From: CAVVJA01 sp963801715 | Lineage (GTDB): Bacteria; Actinomycetota; Actinomycetes; Mycobacteriales; Jatrophihabitantaceae | Direction: 5' to 3' | NCBI GenBank assembly: GCA_963801715.1 | Contig: CAWDGB010000014.1 | Location: 372,001-436,000, forward strand | Length of the DNA: 64,000 nucleotides | Shown here: piece by piece, positions 54,856-62,419 of the stretch | How the letters are laid out: every line of letters starts with the position of its first letter | How positions within the stretch are numbered: the stretch's first letter is position 1 | Notes under the pieces: model-generated | The model's database searches: none | Told to the model about the DNA's origin: nothing | What the model saw: only the letters and a program-made list of their open reading frames with translations | Translations under genes and position numbers: made by a program

Positions 54856-55894
54856 CCGGCGAAGACGCTACCGAACAGTGCTGGTAGACGCTGCGGGCCG
54901 GATTGGTGGAGCCACGGACCACGAGCTCGGTAGGCACGACCCGGTCGAACGGCTCGGCCGACGGATCGTTCAGCGCTTCCAATACGCGACCGGTGAGCTC
55001 ACCGGCCTGCGTGCCGATCGGCTGCCTGATGGTCGACAAGTCCATCAGCTCGGCACTGGCGTGATCATCGAAACCGATCACAGCGACATCTTGAGGCGCC
55101 CGGAGTCCGCGACGGCGAATCGCCCGTATCGCCCCGAATGCCATCTCGTCGGACTCGGCGAACAACGCGGTCGGGGGGTCCGGTCGGTCCAGCAGGACCT
55201 CGGCGGCGTGTTCGCCGCCTGCGACGGTGTAGTAGCCGAGCTCCTCGAAATCGGCCCGGTACTCGATCCCGGCGTCCTGGAGGGCGCGAAGGTAGCCGCT
55301 GCGGCGGTGCAGCGGCGGAGTAAAGCGCATCGGGTCGTCAGTGTCGCCGCCGATCAGGCCAATCCGGCGATGGCCCATGGCCAACAGGTGCTCGACCGCA
55401 GTTCGCGCGCTTCGCGTGTCGTCGATGCGGGAAGAGTGGAAGCCAGGTCGGGCGAACCCGAGCAGGCCGATCGGGCAGCCGAGCGTGAGGAGGGCGTCGG
55501 CTTCGCTGTCCGTCAGGACGAGACTCGCGACGAGAAGCGCGTCAACACGCTTGCGCACCCGCATCATGGTGAAGAAACGCTGCCGCCCGTCCGGATCTGC
55601 GAGGTTGTACAGCAGCAGATCGAAGCCGCTCGCGTACAACTGCGACTCCGCGCCGGCGAGGAACTCCCCGTAATACCAGCGATTGACGAACGGAACGACA
55701 ACGCCGACCGTGGCCGTGCGACCGCTTGCCAGCCGGGCAGCGAACGGCGACGCGACGTAGTCCAGCTCGCGCGCGGCGACGAGGACGCGGTGGCGGGTCG
55801 ACGGCGCGACGTCGGGAAGGCCGCGCAGCGACCGCGAGACGGTCGCGATTGACACGCCCGCCCGCTTAGCGACGTCTTCGATGCTGGCCGTCAT
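54836..55894 (-). CDS. LacI-family transcriptional regulator
   Basis: This 352-residue protein has the HTH SIEDVAKRAGVSIATVSRSL and a hinge, then a periplasmic-binding-protein-like domain (VGVVVPFVNRWYYGEFLAGA; GHRRIGLIGGD; VIGFDDHASAELMDLSTIRQ; VVPTELVVRGST). It likely represses sugar-use genes, possibly including the convergent kinase. No operator could be identified with confidence in its upstream region. Confidence 0.93.
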   Translation of the reverse strand: MTASIEDVAKRAGVSIATVSRSLRGLPDVAPSTRHRVLVAARELDYVASPFAARLASGRTATVGVVVPFVNRWYYGEFLAGAESQLYASGFDLLLYNLADPDGRQRFFTMMRVRKRVDALLVASLVLTDSEADALLTLGCPIGLLGFARPGFHSSRIDDTRSARTAVEHLLAMGHRRIGLIGGDTDDPMRFTPPLHRRSGYLRALQDAGIEYRADFEELGYYTVAGGEHAAEVLLDRPDPPTALFAESDEMAFGAIRAIRRRGLRAPQDVAVIGFDDHASAELMDLSTIRQPIGTQAGELTGRVLEALNDPSAEPFDRVVPTELVVRGSTNPARSVYQHCSVASSPATNQAD

Positions 55895-56022
55895 CGCCTC
55901 TCACGGGTGCCTGCACGGTTCGGCGTCTCGTACGCTTCACCGAGCGGTGTGCAGCACTGAGTGAGCGCCCCACAGCCGTCCAAAACGGTAGCTCAGTAGG
56001 GCGCAACCGTACATACCCTTCC

Positions 56023-56055
56023 GCAGCCGCACCTTCGCTCCTGCGGCGCGGCTGC
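56023..56055. other. Hairpin in the lacI-lnt intergenic region
   Basis: GCAGCCGC (56023-56030) and GCGGCTGC (56048-56055) form an 8-bp perfect stem. No U-tract follows, so a terminator role is unsure. The 238-bp intergenic stretch otherwise shows nothing clear. Confidence 0.35.
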
Positions 56056-56132
56056 GGTGCGTGATCGGACACTTAACATCCTTCGAGGCGACGGCAACCC
56101 GACTGTGATCCGCGGCAGGAATACTGAAAGCC

Positions 56133-57764
56133 ATGCTGCTGCGCCGCGACGAGCTGGGCGCCCCCTTCCGGGCGCGGTGGGCGGCACTCGTGGCGGTCAC
56201 GGCGGGCCTGCTCGGGGTGCTGGCCTTTCCGCGCTTCGGATTCTGGCCGCTGGCCGTCATCAGCGTCGCCGGCCTGTCGGTGGCGGTCCACGGGCGGCGC
56301 TGCCGCACCGCGGCCTGGCTCGGGCTGCTCTACGGCGCGGCGTTCTTCGTTCCCCTGTTGAACTGGACCGGCACCTACGTAGGACCGGCACCGTGGCTGA
56401 TCCTGGCCGGGGCGGAGGCCGGCTACTACGCGGGCGCTGGTGCCCTGCTGACTCTCGTGCAGCGATTGCGGGCGGCGCCGCTCTGGATCGGCGCCGTCTG
56501 GGTGCTCACCGAAGCGGTGCGGGACCGAGGACCGTTCGGTGGCTTTCCGTGGGGGAGGCTCGCGTTCAGTCAGGCCGAGTCGCCGCTGCGGTGGTTCGCG
56601 GCCCTCGGCGGCGCTCCCCTCGTCACGTTCGTGGTGGCGACGGCTGGCGGCGGGCTGGCGATCGGGTTACTGGCGCTACGGCCCGACCGGCGGTCCTGGC
56701 GAGCGGCAGTGGCTGGTGCGGCCTTCCTGGTCGCCGTTCCGCTGCTTGGCGTCGTGCTGGCCTGGCCGCTTCGACCGCCACCGGACAACGCCGGGCGCAC
56801 CGCCACCGTCGCCCTGGTTCAGGGAAACGTGCCGAACGCCGGCCTGGAATTCAACGCTCGCCGCCGCCAAGTTCTCGACAATCACGTGACCCAGACCCTG
56901 CAGCTGGCCGATCGCGTGAAGTCGGGCGCGGCGCCACGGCCGGACCTGGTCCTCTGGCCGGAGAACTCCTCGGACATCGATCCGTTTCGCAATCCGGATG
57001 CGGCGGCCCAGATCACGAAGGCCGTCGACGCGATTGGTGTGCCGCTGCTCGTCGGTGCCGTCATCGACGGTCCGGGCGACAACCACGTCAGCAATGAAGG
57101 CATCCTGTGGTTTCCGAAGACCGGGCCGGGCGCGGTGTACACCAAACGACATCCGGTGCCCTGGGGCGAGTACATCCCGTTGCGCGGCATCGCGCGGCTG
57201 GTGACCTCCAAGGTGAACCTGGTGCCGCGGGACATGGTCGCCGGGAAAGGCAATGGAGTCCTCACCGGTGGTCCGTTCGAGTTCGGCGATGTGATCTGCT
57301 TCGAAGTGGCCTACGACAGCCTCGTGCGATCGTCGGTCCACGCGGGGGCGCAGCTGATCGTCGTGCAGACCAACAATGCGACATTCGGTCACACCGCGGA
57401 GACCTATCAACAGCTGGCCATGACGCAGCTGCGGGCTGTCGAGCACGGCCGCACGGCCCTGCAGGTGTCCACGAGCGGCATTTCGGCAGTCATCGGACCG
57501 GACGGCTCGGTGCGCCAGCGGTCAGGCGCGCTGTTCACACCTGACGTCATGGTGGCCACCGTCCCGCTTCGCACGTCCGAGACGCTGGCCACCCGGCTCG
57601 GCCCGATCCCCGAGTACGTACTGTCGGGCCTGGCGTTGATTGCCGCGGCGGTGGCGGTATTGGCCGGCCCCCGTGGCAGAGCGCTCATCGCCCGACGGAC
57701 CAGACGTCGGGCCGATGCCAACGGGGTAGCAGATCCGGAGAGAGTGGGGATTGCCCGTGACTGA
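56133..57764 (+). CDS. lnt: Apolipoprotein N-acyltransferase
   Basis: This 543-residue protein has about six TM helices in residues 15-230, then a nitrilase domain with the catalytic set Glu (DLVLWPENSSDID), Lys (VYTKRHPVPWGEYIP) and Cys (GDVICFEVAYDS), and a C-terminal TM (YVLSGLALIAAAVAVLAG). It transfers an acyl chain to the N-terminal Cys of lipoproteins such as ZnuA. It overlaps ppm1 by 8 bp; in mycobacteria the two activities are fused. Confidence 0.93.
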   Translation: MLLRRDELGAPFRARWAALVAVTAGLLGVLAFPRFGFWPLAVISVAGLSVAVHGRRCRTAAWLGLLYGAAFFVPLLNWTGTYVGPAPWLILAGAEAGYYAGAGALLTLVQRLRAAPLWIGAVWVLTEAVRDRGPFGGFPWGRLAFSQAESPLRWFAALGGAPLVTFVVATAGGGLAIGLLALRPDRRSWRAAVAGAAFLVAVPLLGVVLAWPLRPPPDNAGRTATVALVQGNVPNAGLEFNARRRQVLDNHVTQTLQLADRVKSGAAPRPDLVLWPENSSDIDPFRNPDAAAQITKAVDAIGVPLLVGAVIDGPGDNHVSNEGILWFPKTGPGAVYTKRHPVPWGEYIPLRGIARLVTSKVNLVPRDMVAGKGNGVLTGGPFEFGDVICFEVAYDSLVRSSVHAGAQLIVVQTNNATFGHTAETYQQLAMTQLRAVEHGRTALQVSTSGISAVIGPDGSVRQRSGALFTPDVMVATVPLRTSETLATRLGPIPEYVLSGLALIAAAVAVLAGPRGRALIARRTRRRADANGVADPERVGIARD

Positions 57765-58515
57765 GCAGCCGACTGATGCCGGTGTGCTGGTCATCGTTCC
57801 GACATACAACGAGCGGGACAACGTCGAGGTGATCGTCGAGCGGCTGTTCGCCGCCACGCCCGACGCGCACGTGCTGATCGTCGACGACGCCAGCCCCGAC
57901 GGCACGGGCAAGATCGCTGAGGCGATGAGCGCCGAAGACCCGCGCGTCGACGTGCTGCATCGCCCGGCGAAAGCGGGACTGGGCGCGGCGTACATCGCGG
58001 GCTTCACGTGGGGCCTCGAACGAGGATTCGGCATCCTCGTCGAGATGGATGCCGACGGGTCGCACGCGCCGGAGCAACTTCCCGAACTGGTGGCAGCTCT
58101 CGACCGCGCCGACCTCGTGTTGGGATCACGGTGGGTCCAGGGCGGGCGGGTCGTCAACTGGCCGAGATCTCGGGAGCTGCTCTCGCGCGGAGGAAATATC
58201 TACACCCGGCTGGCGCTCGGGATCGATCTACACGACGCGACCGGTGGATATCGCGCGTACCGGCGGGTCGTCCTGGACACGATTGACTACCGGGCCGTGG
58301 CGTCCGAGGGTTACTGCTTCCAGGTCGATCTCGTATGGCGCGCCGTGCGGGCCGGCTTGCGGGTAGTCGAAGTGCCGATCACGTTCGCCGAGCGGGAGCG
58401 CGGCGACAGCAAGATGAGCGGTTCGATTGTGCGCGAGGCCTTGTGGCGGGTCACCGAGTGGGGGGTCAAACTCCGAACGCAGCAGATCAGTGATCTCGTC
58501 CGCGGACGTCGTTGA
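57757..58515 (+). CDS. ppm1: Polyprenol monophosphomannose synthase
   Basis: This 252-residue GT2 glycosyltransferase has VIVPTYNERDNVEVIVERLF, VLIVDDASPDGTGKIAEA, VEMDADGSHAPEQLP and the C-terminal ITFAERERGDSKMSGSIVRE. It makes mannosyl-phospho-polyprenol from GDP-mannose for protein and lipoglycan mannosylation. GTG 57757 overlaps the lnt stop. No C-terminal TM extension is present. Confidence 0.93.
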   Translation: MTEQPTDAGVLVIVPTYNERDNVEVIVERLFAATPDAHVLIVDDASPDGTGKIAEAMSAEDPRVDVLHRPAKAGLGAAYIAGFTWGLERGFGILVEMDADGSHAPEQLPELVAALDRADLVLGSRWVQGGRVVNWPRSRELLSRGGNIYTRLALGIDLHDATGGYRAYRRVVLDTIDYRAVASEGYCFQVDLVWRAVRAGLRVVEVPITFAERERGDSKMSGSIVREALWRVTEWGVKLRTQQISDLVRGRR

Positions 58516-58555
58516 ACGCGACAACGGATCGCCGGAAACCGATCGAGGACACAAT

Positions 58556-58593
58556 GAACCGCGCACCAGTCGGGGGCGCCTGGTGCGCGGTTC
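58556..58593. terminator. Bidirectional terminator between ppm1 and rbpA
   Basis: Perfect 14-bp arms gaaccgcgcaccag (58556-58569) and ctggtgcgcggttc (58580-58593) with a 10-nt G-rich loop. It lies between two convergent genes, the expected place for a shared intrinsic terminator, though without a clear U-tract. Confidence 0.75.
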
Positions 58594-58621
58594 GATCTAC
58601 GGGCGGTGTGCAGCGACGAGG

Positions 58622-58969
58622 TTAGGCGGATTTCGTCCCGCGCCGCGCCCGAAGTACATCCAAGCGCTCGGCGAGGACCTCCTCCAGGTCGGCAACCGTG
58701 CGCCGCTCCATGAGCATGTCCCAATGGGTGCGCGGCGGCTTGATCTTCTTCGTTTCCGGTGCCGGGCCATCGATCAATTGCGCGGCCAGTCCGTCGAGCC
58801 GGCACTCCCACGAAGTCGGGATGTCAGCGTCCTCGGAAAACGGCACCGTGAACCGGTGCCCGCGCGGGCACTCGTAACCAGCCACATTTCGCGGAGCGGG
58901 CTCAGCCCCGTACTCCGTCTCATAGCTCACAGCGCCCAGCCGGCTGCCCCGCAGGGTGCGATCTGCCAT
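58622..58969 (-). CDS. rbpA: RNA polymerase-binding protein RbpA
   Basis: This 115-residue RbpA has an N-terminal tail MADRTLRGSRLGAVSYETEY, a zinc-ribbon-like core (ECPRGHRFTVPFSEDADIPT then SWECRLDG), the basic linker KKIKPPRTHWDMLMERR and the C-terminal sigma-interaction domain. It stabilises promoter complexes of housekeeping sigma factors and is specific to actinobacteria. GGGAGGTG sets the start at ATG 58969. Confidence 0.95.
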   Translation of the reverse strand: MADRTLRGSRLGAVSYETEYGAEPAPRNVAGYECPRGHRFTVPFSEDADIPTSWECRLDGLAAQLIDGPAPETKKIKPPRTHWDMLMERRTVADLEEVLAERLDVLRARRGTKSA

Positions 58970-59113
58970 AGTGGGCACCTCCCGTTTGATATCTGAATTC
59001 CACCTAGGTAAACGATCGACGCAAGGGCAGGATTCCCGCCGTCACCGGTAATACGAGATGACGGGTTGATTGGTTCTCAATCCAGCTGTGACCTTGCTGA
59101 GGAGATGGCGGCC

Positions 59114-59596
59114 ATGACCGCGATGCCGACGGATATGAGCCCGTTAGAGCGGGAGGACAGCCGGCTTGCAATCGCTTCCATCGAGTCGCGGGCCGATCAT
59201 TTGCCCGCTAATCGACTGATTGCGGTGGGAATCGGCGGCGGTCGCATTGCCGTCGGTGTGAGCTTCCTCTCATCCCCGGTGACGTTTCTTCGCCTGATCG
59301 GCCTCGACACGGCCACCGCAACCCGGGTGACCTGGCTGGCCCGCACCGCTGGGGTTCGCGACGTCGTTCTCGGCGTTGGGACACTTGTCGCCGCCGTGAC
59401 CGGCCGTGATGACACCTCCTGGCTGCTTGCGGGAGCAGCGTGCGATGCCGTCGATGCTGTGGTTACCGGCGCCGCAGCGCGCGAGGGCCGGATCAGCCGG
59501 ATCCGCGGCGCCGTGGTGGCCGCGGGTGCCGTCGCTTCTGCCGTCGCCGGCGTCGCGGCGTTAGCGGCGGGTCGGTCAAGGCCCGAGCCGGACTAA
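59114..59596 (+). CDS. Hypothetical small membrane protein
   Basis: This 160-residue protein has four hydrophobic segments: LIAVGIGGGRIAVGVSFL, VRDVVLGVGTLVAAVTG, WLLAGAACDAVDAVVTG and AAGAVASAVAGVAALAAG. GAGGAG ends 9 bp before ATG 59114, chosen over upstream starts. Possibly a DUF4267-like protein, but I am not sure. Function unknown. Confidence 0.6.
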   Translation: MTAMPTDMSPLEREDSRLAIASIESRADHLPANRLIAVGIGGGRIAVGVSFLSSPVTFLRLIGLDTATATRVTWLARTAGVRDVVLGVGTLVAAVTGRDDTSWLLAGAACDAVDAVVTGAAAREGRISRIRGAVVAAGAVASAVAGVAALAAGRSRPEPD

Positions 59597-59631
59597 CCGT
59601 CGCTCGGCACTTTGAGGACTGATCCTTACCT

Positions 59632-60405
59632 TCAGGTATCTCGTGGCGGAGCCGCGAGCCACTGGCTGCGCCGCGTGAGGACCTCCCGCAACAGATCCGC
59701 GCGATCCGTCATCACTCCGTCAACACCCAAGTCGAGCAGCCGAGCCATTTCTGCGGCGTCGTTGACGGTCCATACGTGCACAGGCAGACCGAGCCGGTGC
59801 GCGGCGGTGAGAAAGTGCCCGTCGACAAGGCGCGCCCGGCCGAGCGCCGCAGGCACCTGTGCACACGCACCATGGATTGGCCGAACCGGAAGCCGTCCGA
59901 CCAGGGCGGCGGCGCGCAGCCGGATGGCTTCCCGCGGCCCGAGCGCTGTGCACAACTGTGGGCCGAGCGCACCGCGGACCGCGGCGACTCGGGCGTCGGA
60001 GAACGCTCCAACACAGACCCGGTGCAGCGTCCTGGTGCGCCGAATCGCTTCGATCGTGGGCCCAATGCTGTGTTCGGCCTTCACATCGAGGTTGATGCAC
60101 ACATCGGGCCAGGCCGTCAGGACGTCGACGAGCAGCGGGATCGGTTCGGTACCTGCGATGCGCGCCTGCGCGACGACCCGCCAGGGCAACCCGGCAACCC
60201 GCCCGCGACGGTCGGTTACCCGATCGAGCGCGGCGTCATGGAAAGCCAGGGCCATGCCGTCGGCGGTCACCCGCACATCCGTCTCGAGGTACCGATAACC
60301 CAGCCGGACCGCGTTCTCGAATGCGGCCATGGAGTTCTCCGCACCGTCAGGCGCGAATCCCCGGTGGGCGAAGGCGATCGGGTTGGTCGAATCCAGAAAC
60401 GCCAT
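59632..60405 (-). CDS. Glycerophosphodiester phosphodiesterase
   Basis: This 257-residue GDPD has a TIM-barrel with PIAFAHRGFAPDGAENSMAA, YLETDVRVTADGMALAFHDA (His, Glu, Asp and second His of the active site) and the C-terminal VWTVNDAAEMARLLDLGVDG. It hydrolyses glycerophosphodiesters to glycerol-3-phosphate and an alcohol. No signal peptide is present. Its ATG overlaps the stop of the DUF885 gene (TGATG), so it is the last gene of a three-gene operon. Confidence 0.9.
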   Translation of the reverse strand: MAFLDSTNPIAFAHRGFAPDGAENSMAAFENAVRLGYRYLETDVRVTADGMALAFHDAALDRVTDRRGRVAGLPWRVVAQARIAGTEPIPLLVDVLTAWPDVCINLDVKAEHSIGPTIEAIRRTRTLHRVCVGAFSDARVAAVRGALGPQLCTALGPREAIRLRAAALVGRLPVRPIHGACAQVPAALGRARLVDGHFLTAAHRLGLPVHVWTVNDAAEMARLLDLGVDGVMTDRADLLREVLTRRSQWLAAPPRDT

Positions 60406-62054
60406 CACAATCCGAGCAGCGCGCGCAGGTGCCGAACTGGGGGAGATCCGAAGCCGAGAACGGTGTCGTGTCGCCGCCGCTCCGTCCATTCGGGGCGCGT
60501 GCGCCGCAGATCCCGTAGCAAGTCGCGAACCTCGCAATAGCCGACGTAATAGGTCGACAGCTGGGCGGCGGTCAGTCGTACCCGACGCCATTTGCCGGCC
60601 GCCTCGCCCTCCTCCTGGAACCCGCGTTCGACCATCAGAGCCATGGCCTGCGCCTCGTCCAGATCACCCATGTGATACCGGACGTCCAGGATCGCGTTGA
60701 TGATCATGCGCAGCTGCATCTTGAGCTGCTGCATACGCAAGGCCGCACCAGCGCCGGGGGAGACGTCCGACCGATACTCGTGATCGGCCATGAGCTCCTC
60801 GCCGTAGACGGCCCAGCCTTCCACGAATGAACCGCTCCACCAGACCGCGCGAACCGGCGTGGTGCCGCGATAGCGGTTGGAGTGCGCGAGTTGTAATGCG
60901 TGTCCGGGCATGGCCTCGTGCGCAACGAGATCGTGCAACATGTGGCGGTTGTATTCACGGTAGAACGAGCGGACTTGATCAACGGACCAGCCAGCGGGCG
61001 TGGGTGAGACGGCAAGCTCGGTCGGCGGCGGTGTGACCTCGAGCGGGCCGGCCGGGCGACAATAGGCCACGGCCACACCGCGGTCGATCTCCGGCATGGC
61101 GACGACGTCGATCGGATCGTCGAACACGGTGACCAGCTCGCGGCTACGCAGGAAGTCCGTCGCGCTGGCCAGGGCATCCCGGCACTCGCGCAGCACGGAA
61201 ATGTCGGTGGGCGCGTCGGCAGCCAACTCGCCCAACACCTGCCGGACGGTGCCCGTATCCGACCGACCAACTCTGGCCAGGCGCCCAGCCTCGTCGACTA
61301 TCCGCTCGGTCACGACCGCCAGGTCCGCCTCGGCTCGGGCCAGTAGCTCAGCCGGGTCGAACACCGTGTCCAAGGTGAGCGCAAGCTGGGCGGCGAACCG
61401 CTGATCGCCTAGGCGGGGATCGTGTTCCGCGAGTCGGCGCTGGTTAGCCAACCATTCCTTGTGTGCGATGACCGCCACGCGTGCTCGTTCTAGCACGGCA
61501 CTGAGGTCGCCGGCAGAGCGCGTCTGGGCGATTGCCTCCGGGATCGTGTCGTCAAGGAGCCGCAGCGTGCCGTCGAGCTGGGTCTGCGCGGTATCCAGGT
61601 GAATAAGCGACATCACGCCCAACCGCTCACGGGCGGCATCGAGATAGGCGGGGACCGCGCGCAGCCGCTGTGTCAGATGGCGCAACCGCTCGTCCAACGG
61701 GGCGAAGTCCCGCGAAACCAGGGCATAAAGGCCGTTGCCCGGATTGTGGTGCATCGGGTCCCACTCGGCCGAACGGATCTGATCCAGCTCGAACAGCTCG
61801 GCCCGCAACGCAGTGCGCAAGATCGCAGCGTCCACCCGATCGTCAGCTGAACTGACATCCGCAGCGTCGACCGCGGCCAGCTGATGATGCAGCTCGGCGC
61901 GGCGAGCGTCCGCGGCCGCGGGGGAGGGGTCGGGCAGCATCCCGTCGTGGCGGTGCTCTCCGAGGAAGGTCGCATTGACTGGATCGTGCGCGAGCGCGCT
62001 CGCGAGTACCGCAGCGGCAACCTCCGAAAACGGACTGGGCCGAGTCGTCATCAT
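60405..62054 (-). CDS. DUF885-family putative metallopeptidase
   Basis: This 549-residue protein carries the family signature HEAMPGHALQLAHSNRY (HExxxGH-like zinc ligands) and downstream SFVEGWAVYGEELMADHEY. Members are predicted zinc-dependent hydrolases of unknown substrate. ATG 62054 overlaps the stop of the small upstream membrane gene (TGATG), and its own stop overlaps the GDPD start. Confidence 0.9.
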   Translation of the reverse strand: MMTTRPSPFSEVAAAVLASALAHDPVNATFLGEHRHDGMLPDPSPAAADARRAELHHQLAAVDAADVSSADDRVDAAILRTALRAELFELDQIRSAEWDPMHHNPGNGLYALVSRDFAPLDERLRHLTQRLRAVPAYLDAARERLGVMSLIHLDTAQTQLDGTLRLLDDTIPEAIAQTRSAGDLSAVLERARVAVIAHKEWLANQRRLAEHDPRLGDQRFAAQLALTLDTVFDPAELLARAEADLAVVTERIVDEAGRLARVGRSDTGTVRQVLGELAADAPTDISVLRECRDALASATDFLRSRELVTVFDDPIDVVAMPEIDRGVAVAYCRPAGPLEVTPPPTELAVSPTPAGWSVDQVRSFYREYNRHMLHDLVAHEAMPGHALQLAHSNRYRGTTPVRAVWWSGSFVEGWAVYGEELMADHEYRSDVSPGAGAALRMQQLKMQLRMIINAILDVRYHMGDLDEAQAMALMVERGFQEEGEAAGKWRRVRLTAAQLSTYYVGYCEVRDLLRDLRRTRPEWTERRRHDTVLGFGSPPVRHLRALLGL

Positions 62055-62281
62055 CACCGCGCCATCAGCGCGGGGAGTGACTGCGGCGATCTGGACACAT
62101 CCGGCGAGGACGCACCGCGGCCGAGCGTGAAGGCAAGTACTACCGCAGCGATGGCGAGTAGCGCGAGAGCACCGATGGCAACAAACACAACCATGCGATT
62201 TCCCCGAACTATGTCGGCGTGGGTCGGCCATGACGGCGGCCGTCCGGACGACGGTGCCGCGCCCGGTTCCGGATCGGTCAT
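62054..62281 (-). CDS. Small single-pass membrane protein
   Basis: This 75-residue protein begins MTDPEPGAAPSSGRPPSWPT and has one TM (MVVFVAIGALALLAIAAVVL) with a short extracytoplasmic tail. GGAAAGGCGG precedes ATG 62281. First gene of the operon with DUF885 and GDPD. Function unknown. Confidence 0.6.
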   Translation of the reverse strand: MTDPEPGAAPSSGRPPSWPTHADIVRGNRMVVFVAIGALALLAIAAVVLAFTLGRGASSPDVSRSPQSLPALMAR

Positions 62282-62419
62282 GAGCCGCCTTTCCCGCGCG
62301 CCAGTTCCGCTTGATAACCCTAGCCTCGGGCTGTCGCCCAATCGGGATCTTGCGGCCGCCATCGGCGACCATCATGAAGATCATCATTGCGAGCCGGACG
62401 GCGGATACCCTGGCGTCCG

